From Beutenbergia cavernae DSM 12333 (GTDB lineage: Bacteria; Actinomycetota; Actinomycetes; Actinomycetales; Beutenbergiaceae), in the NCBI RefSeq assembly GCF_000023105.1, contig NC_012669.1, positions 4,341,025 through 4,405,024 on the forward strand: DNA of 64,000 nucleotides, written 5' to 3'. Below, piece by piece: positions 15,850 through 24,739 of this stretch. Numbering within the stretch: position 1 is the first letter of the stretch; every line of letters starts with the position of its first letter. A model generated the notes under the pieces. It did no database searches. It was not told the DNA's origin and was given only the letters and a program-made list of their open reading frames with translations. The position numbers were made by a program, and so were the translations under genes.

Positions 15850-16653
15850 GTGCCGAAGCAGTCCGCCCGCGAGACCGTGCAGGGCACCCAGAGCATCGAT
15901 CGTGCCCTGTCGCTGCTCACGGCGTTCTCCGCGGAGCGCCCCCGCCAGCGCATCTCCGACCTCGTGTCCACGACCGGCCTCGGGCAGTCGACGGTGTCCC
16001 GGATGGTCGCCGCCATGACGAGCATGGGCTTCATCCGGCACGACCCGCTCAGCGGCCTCTACTCGCTCGGGCCGGAGGTCGTGGACCTCGCGGGGATCGT
16101 CCTCAACGACCACCCGGTGCACGCCGCCGCGCGCCAGATCGCGCAGAACCTCGCCGCCTCGCTCGGCCTCGGTGTGAACGTGGCGGAGCGCTCCGGCCAG
16201 CACCTGTTCTACCTGTGCAACTTCGAGGGCAAGGACGCCCCGCGCAACTCGACGCTCATCGGTCGCGGCGGCCCGCTGCACGCGACGGCCCTCGGCAAGG
16301 CGCTGCTCATCGACTCGGACCGCGCGAGCCTCGAGTCGCTGCTCGGCGCGACGTTCGACAGGTACACCGCCCGCACGATCACGACCGTGGACGCGCTCCA
16401 CCAGGAGATGGCCGCCGTCGCCGACCGCGGCTACGCGATCGAGAACGAGGAGCTCGCCCTGCGGCGCGCCTGCCTGGCGGCGCCGATCCGCGGCCGCGGG
16501 GGCGACGTGGTCGCCGCCGTCTCCGTGTCCGGCCCGCTGTCCGCGATGAACCTCGCCGAGCGCGAGGACTTCCTCGCCATGGTGCTCATCGAGCAGGCGG
16601 ACCAGATCTCGACGGCGCTCGGGTACGTCGCGCGAGCGGCGACGACGGCGTAG
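15850..16653 (+). CDS. IclR family transcriptional regulator
   Basis: 267 residues from GTG 15850, chosen because AAGGAG lies 6 bases upstream; ATG codons at 15801 and beyond would overlap the candidate operator. Residues about 8-75 form the IclR winged helix (QSIDRALSLLTAFSAERPRQRISDLVSTTGLGQSTVSRMVAAMTSMG). The C-terminal effector domain follows, with GGPLHATALGKALL and AIENEELALRRACLAAPIRG, both characteristic of IclR ligand-binding domains. The regulator probably controls the divergent Tat-exported protein gene and the sugar-acid catabolism operons to its right. It converges with the DUF624 gene, with 3 bases between stops. Confidence 0.92.
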   Translation: MPKQSARETVQGTQSIDRALSLLTAFSAERPRQRISDLVSTTGLGQSTVSRMVAAMTSMGFIRHDPLSGLYSLGPEVVDLAGIVLNDHPVHAAARQIAQNLAASLGLGVNVAERSGQHLFYLCNFEGKDAPRNSTLIGRGGPLHATALGKALLIDSDRASLESLLGATFDRYTARTITTVDALHQEMAAVADRGYAIENEELALRRACLAAPIRGRGGDVVAAVSVSGPLSAMNLAEREDFLAMVLIEQADQISTALGYVARAATTA

Positions 16654-16656
16654 CCC

Positions 16657-17265
16657 TCACCGCGCCCGGCCGACGACCCGCCGGACGGCGAGCGCCGCGA
16701 CGAGCGCCGCGGCCGCCGGCCCGAACGCGACGGCGGCGACCGGCGCGTACCAGACGAGTGCCCACCCCCCGGCCAGGAGGACGACGCCGGAGAGCAGGTA
16801 CGCCCCGGCACCCCCGGCCATGAGGCGCAGGTTCGCGAGCCACAGCGCCGGCGCGCCCACGCCGTCGTGACGGCGCACGTACACGGCCGGCAGGTGCGCC
16901 AGCCACACCACGTACACCGCCCCGAGCACCGCGACGCTCACCGCGAGCACCGAGCCGCGGGTGAGCTGCAGGTAGAACGCGAGCAGCACGACCTGCAGCG
17001 CGGGGAGCCCGAGCGGCAGCTGCGCCGACCACAGCTCGGCCCGCCACGTGCGCCAGCCGCCGCGCAGGTCCGCCGGCGCGTCGGGGTCGGCCAGGCGGCG
17101 CGCCACGCCGTCCGCGAGCACCGCCGTCGCCGGCGCGAACCCCAGCACGACGGCGCCGGCCAACACCTGTACGAGCCACGTCACCGACAGCACGAACAGG
17201 CGCGGCACCCACGACACGACGGTGGTCAGCAGGCCGGGCAGCCCTGCCGGCGCGGACGACGTCAC
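16657..17265 (-). CDS. DUF624 (YesL-like) membrane protein
   Basis: 202 residues with about five hydrophobic segments, including VVSWVPRLFVLSVTWLVQVLAGAVVLGFAPAT near the N-terminus. The GFAPATAVLADGVARRL stretch and a mid-protein WRTWRAELW match the DUF624/YesL family, encoded beside plant cell-wall oligosaccharide importers and catabolic enzymes in Bacillus and actinobacteria. Its exact role is unknown. The GTG start at 17265 overlaps the stop of the SDR gene by 4 bases (GTGA), so it is the last gene of an aldolase/dehydratase-SDR-DUF624 operon. Confidence 0.8.
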   Translation of the reverse strand: MTSSAPAGLPGLLTTVVSWVPRLFVLSVTWLVQVLAGAVVLGFAPATAVLADGVARRLADPDAPADLRGGWRTWRAELWSAQLPLGLPALQVVLLAFYLQLTRGSVLAVSVAVLGAVYVVWLAHLPAVYVRRHDGVGAPALWLANLRLMAGGAGAYLLSGVVLLAGGWALVWYAPVAAVAFGPAAAALVAALAVRRVVGRAR

Positions 17266-18110
17266 GGGTGGTCAAGTCCCCGACGACGTATCTGGAGTGC
17301 GGCATCGTCCATGACGCCTGGTCGGAACCCGCCGGGCGAGCCGGGCTGCGCGTCCTCGATGAGCGCGCCGACACGCAGCTTCTCGAGCATCTCGGGCCGG
17401 CTCATCGCGACGGCCGAGGTGCCGGACAGCCCGGCGTCGACCGGCAGCACCACGCCGGTGATCCCGGACGCGAGCGGCGACGCGAGGAGGACGACGGCGT
17501 CCGCCACCTCGCGCGACGTCACCGTGCGGCCCATCGGGTAGCCGTACGACGAGCGCTCGGGATCGCCGTCGACGAGCGCAGGGGCGACGGCGTTGACACG
17601 GATCCCGCGCGGGGCGCAGTCGAGCGCCGCCTGGCGCACGAGCGTGTTCACGGCGCCCTTCGACGCGGCGTAGGCGGCGTTCGCGGGGTGGACGACGTCG
17701 GCGTTCACCGACGAGACGGCGACGAGCGCGCCGCCGCGGCGCAGGTGCAGCAACCCGGCCCGCATCGTGTGGAACGCCGTGTCGAGCGTGCCGCCGAGCA
17801 CGGCGCGCCACGTGTCCTCGCCCGTCTCCCACAGCCGCCCGCCGCGCTGCACGGCGGCGCCGGAGACCACGAGGTCGAGCCCGCCGAGGTGATCGACGGC
17901 GGCCGTGAACGCGGCGTCCGCGCCGGAGGCGGTGCTCATGTCCGCCACGACGTGCCGCTCGAACGGCGGCGCCTCGGCGTCGTCGCGCGGCGCCTCCCGG
18001 TCGACGCCGACCACGCGGGCACCGTGCTCGACCAGGGCCGCGACGATCGTCGCCCCGATCCGCGAGCGCGTGCCGACGACGACGGCGCGTCGCCCGGCAA
18101 GCAGGTTCAC
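17262..18110 (-). CDS. Short-chain dehydrogenase/reductase, probable sugar or 2-keto-3-deoxy-sugar-acid dehydrogenase
   Basis: 282 residues from GTG 18110, which overlaps the upstream stop (GTGA). The cofactor site VVVGTRSRIGATIVAALVEHG departs slightly from TGxxxGIG (the first Gly pair reads VGT). Asp/Arg after strand 2 (GVDREAP) suggests NAD. SSVNADVV and the active-site Tyr-Lys YAASKGAVNTLVRQ are intact. In the context of lactonase, dehydratase and aldolase-type genes it most likely oxidises the aldose at C1 or a 2-keto-3-deoxy acid. A 30-residue C-terminal extension follows the usual SDR end (GVVLPVDAGLSGTS). Confidence 0.85.
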   Translation of the reverse strand: MNLLAGRRAVVVGTRSRIGATIVAALVEHGARVVGVDREAPRDDAEAPPFERHVVADMSTASGADAAFTAAVDHLGGLDLVVSGAAVQRGGRLWETGEDTWRAVLGGTLDTAFHTMRAGLLHLRRGGALVAVSSVNADVVHPANAAYAASKGAVNTLVRQAALDCAPRGIRVNAVAPALVDGDPERSSYGYPMGRTVTSREVADAVVLLASPLASGITGVVLPVDAGLSGTSAVAMSRPEMLEKLRVGALIEDAQPGSPGGFRPGVMDDAALQIRRRGLDHP

Positions 18111-19033
18111 CGCAGCTCCAGCTCCTTCACGACGCTCTCGAAGACGTCGATCGCGGCTCGACGCATGGCCGGCGACGCCGCACGCGCGGGGGCACGCACG
18201 CATCCGCTGGCGATGATGCCACGGTGCACGAGCACCTCCTTGTGGATCGACCACGCGAGCCCGGGCTGCAGGCCCCAGACGATCAGCGGCAGGAGCGCGG
18301 CGAACCGCGAGCGGGCGACGCCGCGCTCGCCGGCCGACCACAGCTCGAGGATCGGCGCCAGGAGGTCGGTGAACTCGCAGGCGGGCATCGTGCCGACGGC
18401 GCCGAACGCGTACTCGTCCAGCACGAACTGGGCGTTCTGCCCCCCGAGCAGCACGACGCCGGCGGCGGCCGCCGCGGGACCGACCTGCTCGATCTTGGCG
18501 ACGGTCGGGGGCGCCTCGACCTTGATGCTCACGACGCCGTCGAGCGCCGCGAGATCGGCCAGCTCGGCGGCGCTCATGGCCACGCCCGTCGCCCCGGGTG
18601 CGTCCTGGATCATGACGGCGACGCCCACCCGGGATGCCTCCGCCGCGAGCCCGCCGAAGAAGTCGAGCACCTGCGCCGGGCTGGGCTTGACCATGTGCGG
18701 AGGCATGACCATCGCCGTCGTGGCGCCTCCGTCGGCGAGCTGGTGCAGCTGGTCGAGCGCCGGGGCGAGCGCGGAGGCGGAGACCCCGGCCACCACCGGG
18801 ACGCCGTCGCCCGCCTCCCGCACCGCCGCGAGGATCTGGCGCCGGTCGTCCGCGCCGAGGGCGAACCCCTCGCTCGCCATCCCGAAGACGGCGAGCGCGT
18901 CGGCACCGGCCTCGCGCTGGAATCGTACGAGCCGGGCGAGGCTCGCGACGTCCAGGCGACCGCCGTCGTCGAACGGGGTCGCGAGAACGGGCACCAGCCC
19001 GCGAACCGTGCCGGGCGCCGAGTCAAGTCCCAT
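18107..19033 (-). CDS. DHDPS/NAL superfamily protein, probable 2-keto-3-deoxy-sugar-acid aldolase or dehydratase
   Basis: 308 residues with the (beta/alpha)8 layout of the class I aldolase DapA family. The Schiff-base lysine is K171 in GVVSIKVEAPP. The pyruvate-carboxylate loop is FGMASEGFAL (usual GTTGE, here MASEG), and the tyrosine of the usual YNxP motif is replaced: the sequence reads MIQDAPGATG around residues 141-150. DAP-type variants belong to sugar-acid members rather than lysine biosynthesis. It is the first gene of a three-gene operon, divergent from the ABC importer, and probably cleaves or dehydrates the keto-deoxy product of the enolase-superfamily enzyme encoded at 23548. Confidence 0.85.
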   Translation of the reverse strand: MGLDSAPGTVRGLVPVLATPFDDGGRLDVASLARLVRFQREAGADALAVFGMASEGFALGADDRRQILAAVREAGDGVPVVAGVSASALAPALDQLHQLADGGATTAMVMPPHMVKPSPAQVLDFFGGLAAEASRVGVAVMIQDAPGATGVAMSAAELADLAALDGVVSIKVEAPPTVAKIEQVGPAAAAAGVVLLGGQNAQFVLDEYAFGAVGTMPACEFTDLLAPILELWSAGERGVARSRFAALLPLIVWGLQPGLAWSIHKEVLVHRGIIASGCVRAPARAASPAMRRAAIDVFESVVKELELR

Positions 19034-19082
19034 GTGCTTCCTCGCAGAATAGTGAGTGCGACCTTCGCAGCCCGAACATAGC

Positions 19083-19097
19083 AGTCATATGGTGGAT
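19083..19097. promoter_or_regulatory. Candidate IclR operator, copy 2
   Basis: AGTCATATGGTGGAT matches the dyad at 15796-15810 at 11 of 15 positions (shared core CAnATGGTGnAT). It lies between the divergent aldolase/dehydratase and ABC importer operons, where a common regulator would be expected to bind. Confidence 0.4.
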
Positions 19098-19176
19098 GCC
19101 TCACCCATCTGCGTGTATCGTCATCGCCAGCGGGTCGGCTCCACGACCCGGACCACCTCAACAGGAGGGCTGTGCA

Positions 19177-20649
19177 ATGAAGCGCACACGTCGAGCACGC
19201 ACGACCTGGCGCCTCGCGGCCGCGGCCGCGGGAGGCGCGCTGCTGCTGAGCGGCTGCAACCTCGTCGGCGGCGATCCCGGCTCGGACGACGACTCCACGG
19301 CCGAGGGCGACGGCGAGGAGGTCACGCTGACCGCCGCGATCGTCCCCGACCCGCCGGGCGCGAGCGAGTTCTACCGCGCCCAGTTCGACCTCTTCGAGGA
19401 GGCGAACCCCGGCATCACCGTCGACGTCATCGAGAACCCCTCCGACCAGCAGCTCAACGCGATCGAGCTGATGTTCCAGCAGGGCGAGTCGCCCGACGTC
19501 TTCCGGGCGCAGGGCACGGAGGCGATGAACCGCTTCTACGACCGCGGCTGGCTCGCGCCGCTGGACGAGCTCGAGACCGACGAGTTCATCGCCCGCTTCC
19601 CGGAGGGGTCGATGGACCCCGCCGTCTCCGGCCTGCACCGCGAGGACCACCTCGTGAGCCTGCCGCTCGTGTGGGGCGACTGGGGCCAGACGAACCTGCT
19701 CATCTACAACGCCGACATCCTCGCGGAGAACGGGTTCGACGGCCCGCCCGAGACGTGGAGCGAGTACGAGGAGATGGCCCGCACCATCACGGAGAACGGC
19801 GGCGGCGACGTCTTCGGCACCGCCCCGGCCGGCCCGAACGGCGGCAGCATCTCGATGTTCGCGAACACCGCCGCGCCGTCGTCGGTCGGCACCGGCATCG
19901 ACCTCACGACCGGTGAGCCGTCGTACACGAACCCGCAGGTCGTCGAGCTCGTCGAGCAGTGGCGCGGCATGCAGGCCGACGGCGTGTTCCAGCCCGGCTG
20001 GGAGAGCTGGGACGGCGCTCGCGCGTTCAGCGAGTTCGCCGCCGGGCGTCTCGCGATGTACGCCTCGGCGACCTGGCACGTGGCCGAGATCCGGAAGCTC
20101 GACCCGGAGATCGCCATGGAGCTCGCGCCGATCCCGGTGCCCGACTCCGGCCGGGTGGCGTACTCGCCGCGCTCCGTCGCGCAGCAGCCGATCTGGAGCA
20201 TGTCCGCCGAGTCGGAGCACCCCGAGGAGGCGCTCAAGCTCATGGACTTCCTCGCCTCGATCGACTTCTACGCGGCGTACTACGAGGAGTTCGGCTCGTT
20301 CACCGCGTCGATGCAGGCGTGGGAGGACGCGGCGCGGGAGAACCCCGACCAGGCCGGCATCCTCGACGTCGCCGAGGAGACGATCCGGACCTCCCCGAAC
20401 CCGCAGCTCGCCGGCGAGGGTGCCGAGGAGTTCTGGGCGGCGGCCAGCGCGAACCCGGACCTCAAGTGGGGCCTCGCCGCCGACGAGTCGATCATCAACA
20501 ACTCGGAGTACCTGCCGATCGCCGAGGCGCGCACGCAGGCCATGGAGGCACTCATCGCGGAGTACGAGGCCGACGATCCCGAGCTGCGCGAACAGCTCGC
20601 GTTCGAGGACTGGGACCCGCTGACGGACTACGCCCCCGCCGCCGAGTAG
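19177..20649 (+). CDS. ABC sugar transporter solute-binding lipoprotein (family 1)
   Basis: 490 residues from ATG 19177, with ACAGGAGG upstream. A lipoprotein signal ends in LLLSGC (Cys27), so the mature protein is tethered outside the membrane. The remainder has the extracellular solute-binding protein family 1 pattern: QFDLFEEANPGITVDVIENPSDQQLNAIELMFQQGESPDVF, EYEEMARTITENGGGDVFG and the ARAFSEFAAGRLAMYASATWHV hinge segment. It delivers an oligo- or monosaccharide to the two permeases encoded next. No ATPase gene is in the operon, so a shared MsiK-type ATPase is presumably used. Ligand unknown, probably the sugar catabolised by the neighbouring enzymes. Confidence 0.93.
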   Translation: MKRTRRARTTWRLAAAAAGGALLLSGCNLVGGDPGSDDDSTAEGDGEEVTLTAAIVPDPPGASEFYRAQFDLFEEANPGITVDVIENPSDQQLNAIELMFQQGESPDVFRAQGTEAMNRFYDRGWLAPLDELETDEFIARFPEGSMDPAVSGLHREDHLVSLPLVWGDWGQTNLLIYNADILAENGFDGPPETWSEYEEMARTITENGGGDVFGTAPAGPNGGSISMFANTAAPSSVGTGIDLTTGEPSYTNPQVVELVEQWRGMQADGVFQPGWESWDGARAFSEFAAGRLAMYASATWHVAEIRKLDPEIAMELAPIPVPDSGRVAYSPRSVAQQPIWSMSAESEHPEEALKLMDFLASIDFYAAYYEEFGSFTASMQAWEDAARENPDQAGILDVAEETIRTSPNPQLAGEGAEEFWAAASANPDLKWGLAADESIINNSEYLPIAEARTQAMEALIAEYEADDPELREQLAFEDWDPLTDYAPAAE

Positions 20650-20737
20650 CACCCGCGGTGCCGTGCCCGCCCGGACGAGGGCGGGCACGGCACCGACCGA
20701 CCGTCCTGACCGACCCGAGACCACGAGAGGATCCGGC

Positions 20738-21706
20738 ATGGCCACCGCCGTCGCGACCTCGCCATCGACACCGAAGCGGGCTGCCCCGTCGTCGTCACGC
20801 CGGCGCGCCCGCCGCCGCGCGACGATCTGGGGCTACGTCTTCCTCCTCCCCCTCATCCTCATCTTCGGGGGCTTCACGCTCTGGCCGATCGTGGCGAGCT
20901 GGGGCTACTCGTTCTTCGACTGGGACGGCGTCGGCCCGCCCGAGGACTTCGTGGGGCTGGCGAACTTCAGCGAGGCGCTCGGCTCGGCCTCGTTCTGGAA
21001 CGCGTTCGGCAACTCGTTCCTCTTCTCGCTCGGCGCCCTCCTGGTCGAGCTCCCCCTCGCGCTGATCCTGGCGCTCGTGCTCAACAACACGCTGCTGCGC
21101 GGGCGCAACGTGTACCGGCTCGCGTTCTTCCTGCCGGTCGTGGCGACGACGGCGGTCATCGGCATGGTCATCGCCGTCCTGCTCTCGCCGGTCGGCGGGG
21201 TGGTGAACGAGGCGCTGCGCTCGATCGGGCTCATCGACCGACCGATCAACTTCCTCGGGAGCCCGTCGACGGCGCTGCCCACCGTCATCGGCGTCGACAT
21301 CTGGAAGGGCTTCGGCATCACGCTCATCTACTGGCTGGCGGCGCTGCAGACGGTCCCCAAGGACCTCTACGAGGCGGCCAAGCTCGACGGCGCGTCCCCC
21401 CGCCAGCAGCTCGCGAGCGTGACGCTGCCCGTGCTGATGCCGCTCGCCGTCGTCATCCTCCTGCTGACGTTCCAGCGGAGCCTCAACACGTTCGACCTCG
21501 TGCAGTCCATGACCGGAGGTGGGCCCGTGTACTCCACGGACGTCGTCCCGACGTACATCTACCGGTACGCGTTCGATCCCGTGTCGGCGGCGCCGCGGTA
21601 CGGGTTCGCCTGCGCCGTCGGCGTCGTGTTCGGTCTGTTCACGCTGCTCATCACGCTGCTCCAGGGCCCGCTGCTGGCCGGCCGCATGCGGAAGAGCGCC
21701 GCATGA
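20738..21706 (+). CDS. ABC sugar transporter permease (MalF/UgpA type)
   Basis: 322 residues from ATG 20738, with AGAGGA upstream. Six TM segments are apparent, starting WGYVFLLPLILIFGGFTLWPIVAS. The EAA loop contacting the ATPase reads LYEAAKLDGASPRQQLASVTLPVLMP (about residue 215). A basic, disordered N-terminus (RRRARRRAT) precedes TM1. It forms the membrane channel with the protein encoded immediately downstream, with which it overlaps by 4 bases (ATGA). Confidence 0.93.
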   Translation: MATAVATSPSTPKRAAPSSSRRRARRRATIWGYVFLLPLILIFGGFTLWPIVASWGYSFFDWDGVGPPEDFVGLANFSEALGSASFWNAFGNSFLFSLGALLVELPLALILALVLNNTLLRGRNVYRLAFFLPVVATTAVIGMVIAVLLSPVGGVVNEALRSIGLIDRPINFLGSPSTALPTVIGVDIWKGFGITLIYWLAALQTVPKDLYEAAKLDGASPRQQLASVTLPVLMPLAVVILLLTFQRSLNTFDLVQSMTGGGPVYSTDVVPTYIYRYAFDPVSAAPRYGFACAVGVVFGLFTLLITLLQGPLLAGRMRKSAA

Positions 21707-22635
21707 GCGCGACGACAGCACCGGGCCTGGGCGCCGGCGCGGACGCAGCGGCGGCCGTCACCGCCGAGGCCGGCCCCCCGCCGCCGCCGCGCCGCCGCCG
21801 CGGTGGACCGCGGGGCGCGAGCCGGCGCCTGCGCTGGTGGCACGTGGCCCTGCTGCCGATCGCCTTCCTGTGGGTGTACCCGTTCCTCTGGATGGTCACG
21901 GCCTCGTTCAAGACGCAGCGCGAGATGCTGCTCGGCGGACTGGGGCTGTGGCCGAGCGAGTGGACGCTCGAGAACTTCCAGCGGGCGTGGACCACCGGTC
22001 GGTTCGGCGACTTCACGGTCAACACGCTGACGTTCTCGATCGCCGTCGTCGTCATCGTCGTGCTCGTGTCCTCGCTCGCCGGGTACGCGCTGGCGGACCG
22101 GCAGCTCCCCGGGCGCAAGGTCGTGATGGGCGTGCTGGTGGCGGCGATGTTCGTGCCGCACGGCTACACGATCATCCCGGTGTTCCAGCTGGTCACGACG
22201 CTCGGCCTGCAGAACGGGCTGCTCGGTGCGGCGCTCGCTCAGGCGGCCGGCGTCGCCGTTCCGGTGCTGCTGTACGTCGGGTTCTTCTCCGGCATCCCGG
22301 GCGAGCTCGAGGAGGCGGCGAAGGTCGACGGCGCCGGGTACCTGCGGCGGTTCCGCTCCATCATGTTCCCGCTCGCGCGGCCCGTGACCGGCACGGTGGT
22401 GCTGCTCAACTTCATCGGGGCGTGGAACGCGTTCTTCATCCCCCTGGTGTTCACGCTGGGTCGGCCGGACCTGCGGACGCTCGGCGTCGGGATGTACAAC
22501 TTCTTCGGCACCGACACCACCGACTGGGCCGGCCTCGCTGCCGGGGCGTCGATCAGCGTCGTGCCGATCATCATCGTGTTCCTGTTCCTGCAGAAGTCGT
22601 TCGTCGAAGGGGTCGCGGGTGCGGTCAAGAGCTGA
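21703..22635 (+). CDS. ABC sugar transporter permease (MalG/UgpE type)
   Basis: 310 residues. After a proline/arginine-rich cytosolic N-terminus (PPPPPRRRRGG), TM1 is WWHVALLPIAFLWVYPFLWM, followed by the MalG-type VTASFKTQREM. The EAA loop is LEEAAKVDGAGYLRRFRSIMFPLARP (about residue 200). The C-terminal LFLQKSFVEGVAGAVKS is the usual ending of this family. The start overlaps the upstream permease stop by 4 bases, and its 3' end overlaps the SMP-30 gene by 17 bases, tying uptake to catabolism. Confidence 0.93.
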   Translation: MSATTAPGLGAGADAAAAVTAEAGPPPPPRRRRGGPRGASRRLRWWHVALLPIAFLWVYPFLWMVTASFKTQREMLLGGLGLWPSEWTLENFQRAWTTGRFGDFTVNTLTFSIAVVVIVVLVSSLAGYALADRQLPGRKVVMGVLVAAMFVPHGYTIIPVFQLVTTLGLQNGLLGAALAQAAGVAVPVLLYVGFFSGIPGELEEAAKVDGAGYLRRFRSIMFPLARPVTGTVVLLNFIGAWNAFFIPLVFTLGRPDLRTLGVGMYNFFGTDTTDWAGLAAGASISVVPIIIVFLFLQKSFVEGVAGAVKS

Positions 22636-23557
22636 GCCGCTCAGCCGCGACACGTTCCGGCAGGGCGAGTCGCCGCGCGTCGACCCGCGCACCGGCGAGC
22701 TCATGTGGATCGACATGCGCGCGGGCACGTTCCACACGGGCGTGCTCGAGGGCGGAGCCCTCGTCACCACGCGAACCGTGCACGTGGGGACGCGGATCGG
22801 CGCCGCGGCGCCGCTGGCGGCCGACGGCGACGGCTGGGTCGCCGCGAGCGGGCGGGACCTCGTGCACCTGCGTGACGACGGACATGTGGACGACGCCGGT
22901 GGCGCTGTGGGGAGCGTGCGCACGGTGCTCGCCGGGATCACACCCGCCGACGACCGGCCGCTCAACGACGGGGTCTGCGCCCCGGACGGCGCGTTCTGGG
23001 TCGGCTCGCAGACGCTGCCGCGCCGGCCCGAGGGAGCGCTCTACCGCATCGGGCCCGACCTCGCGGTCACGGAGGTGCTCGCGGACGTCACCGTCTCGAA
23101 CGGCATCGCGCTCGACCCGTCCGGCGCCGCGCTGTTCTACGTGGACACGCTGCCGGACCGGTGCCTCGAACGGTTCGACGTCGCGGGCGGTGTGCTCTCC
23201 GGCCGCCGCACCGTCGCCGTCTGCGACGGCGGCAACCCGGACGGCATCGCGCTCGACGACGACGGCTGCGTCTGGGTCGCGATGTGGGGCGCCGGCGAGG
23301 TCCGCCGGATCGCGCCGTCGGGCGAGGTGATCGACGTCGTGGAGGTGCCCGTGTCGCGGCCGAGCGCCGTCGCTCTCTGGGAGGGCTTGCTCGTGATCAC
23401 GACGGCGCGCACCGACCTGGACGACCCGGCGCCGTCCGGCGACGAGGGCCGGCTCTTCGCCGCCGCCGTCCCCGTGGGCGCCGCACCCACCCCGGCGTTC
23501 GGCGCGACCGCGTCGACGCTCCGTTCCACCGAGGAGGCCACCCCCGCATGGGCGTGA
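22619..23557 (+). CDS. SMP-30/gluconolaconase (regucalcin-like) family sugar lactonase
   Basis: 312 residues. GTG 22619 overlaps the permease gene by 17 bases. Six-bladed propeller motifs are clear: GESPRVDPRTGELMWIDM with the first metal Glu, NDGVCAPDGAFWVGSQ, SNGIALDPSGAALFYVDTLPDR, and GGNPDGIALDDDGCVWVAMWGAGEVRRI. These supply the Glu-Asn-Asn/Asp metal ligands. The enzyme opens a sugar lactone to the acid in the cytoplasm. It sits between the importer and the dehydratase gene, where an aldonolactone formed by the SDR would be hydrolysed before dehydration. Confidence 0.9.
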   Translation: MRSRAEPLSRDTFRQGESPRVDPRTGELMWIDMRAGTFHTGVLEGGALVTTRTVHVGTRIGAAAPLAADGDGWVAASGRDLVHLRDDGHVDDAGGAVGSVRTVLAGITPADDRPLNDGVCAPDGAFWVGSQTLPRRPEGALYRIGPDLAVTEVLADVTVSNGIALDPSGAALFYVDTLPDRCLERFDVAGGVLSGRRTVAVCDGGNPDGIALDDDGCVWVAMWGAGEVRRIAPSGEVIDVVEVPVSRPSAVALWEGLLVITTARTDLDDPAPSGDEGRLFAAAVPVGAAPTPAFGATASTLRSTEEATPAWA

Positions 23558-24714
23558 TCCGTACCGTCGAGACGTTCCGGCTCCGCATCGACAAGGGCGC
23601 ACCGCCGGACGCGCCGCGTTTCGTCGCGTCGCCGCGGGTGCGGAGCATCTACCCGACGGCGGACGAGACGCTGCTCGTACGGATCGCGACGGACGACGCC
23701 GTCGGTTGGGGCGAGGCCCTCGCGCCGGCGTCCCCGGAGGCGCCGGGCGCCCTCGTCGACCACGTCTTCGCGCCCGCCCTGATCGGCGCCGACCTGGCCA
23801 CGGGCGTGCGGCCGCTGACCCGGCGGCTGCAGCAGACGGGCCGCGAGCGCGGGCACCTCTCGGGCATCCAGGCCGACGCCCTCGCCGCGATCGACACCGC
23901 GCTGTGGGACCTGCTCGGGCACGAGCTCGGGCTGCCCGCGCACCTGCTCCTCGGCGGGTCCGAGCGCGCACACGTGCCGGTCTACCTGACCTCGGTGGAG
24001 GGGTCCGACGACGCCGCCCGCGCGGCGTCCGCCCGCGCCGCCCGGGACGCGGGCCACACCCGGTTCAAGCTGCACCTCACGACGTCGCCCGAGGAGACCC
24101 TCGCGAGCTACGACGCCGTGAGCGACGCCGTCGGGCCGGGCGCGCGGATCGCCGTCGATGCGCACTGGGTCCACCAGCTCGGGGACGCCCGGCGACTCGC
24201 CCGCGGGCTCGACGAGCGAGGCGCCTGGTTCTTCGAGGCCCCGCTCGCGCCGGAGGACCTCGCCGGCCACGTGACGCTCGCGGCCGGGGCGATCACGCCG
24301 ATCGCCGTCGGCGAGGCCATGCGGCACCGGTTCGAGTTCGCCCAGTGGGCGCAGGCCCAGGCGGTGCGCATCGCGCAGCCGGACATCGGTCGGACCGGGA
24401 TCACGGAGGGGCTCGCGATCGCCGGCGTCCTCGAGGCGCAGCACGTGCCGATCGCGCCGCACCACTCGATGGCCACCGGCATCGCGTACGCCGCCGGGCT
24501 GCACGTGTGCGCCGCCGCGGACGACCTCCTGGCGATGGAGTGGAGCCCCCACGTGCTGCGGCGGTCCGCGGGGTTCATGGACGTCTCGCCGCTTGAGCTC
24601 GCCCGCGGCGACGACGGCGGCTCGCCCCTGGGCGGGTCCGTCCCCCTGCCGAGCGGGCCGGGCCTCGGGCTCACCGTCGACGACGACGCCGTCCGGGCGC
24701 TGGCCGCCGGCTGA
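23548..24714 (+). CDS. Enolase superfamily (mandelate racemase-type) sugar-acid dehydratase
   Basis: 388 residues from ATG 23548, with GAGGAGG upstream, overlapping the lactonase stop by 10 bases. The capping domain is residues 1-125. The barrel shows K174 (RFKLHL), metal ligands D204 (AVDAHW), E230 (FFEAP) and E256 (AVGEAM), and a His-Asp dyad: D279 (QPDIGRTG) with H305/H306 (APHHSMATG). The second lysine of the usual KxK is His176. This catalytic set is that of acid-sugar dehydratases such as rhamnonate, fuconate and galactonate dehydratase. It would make the 2-keto-3-deoxy acid used by the aldolase/dehydratase. Exact substrate unassigned. Confidence 0.88.
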   Translation: MGVIRTVETFRLRIDKGAPPDAPRFVASPRVRSIYPTADETLLVRIATDDAVGWGEALAPASPEAPGALVDHVFAPALIGADLATGVRPLTRRLQQTGRERGHLSGIQADALAAIDTALWDLLGHELGLPAHLLLGGSERAHVPVYLTSVEGSDDAARAASARAARDAGHTRFKLHLTTSPEETLASYDAVSDAVGPGARIAVDAHWVHQLGDARRLARGLDERGAWFFEAPLAPEDLAGHVTLAAGAITPIAVGEAMRHRFEFAQWAQAQAVRIAQPDIGRTGITEGLAIAGVLEAQHVPIAPHHSMATGIAYAAGLHVCAAADDLLAMEWSPHVLRRSAGFMDVSPLELARGDDGGSPLGGSVPLPSGPGLGLTVDDDAVRALAAG

Positions 24715-24739
24715 CGCTCGCCGGGTTACGGTGGCGCGC

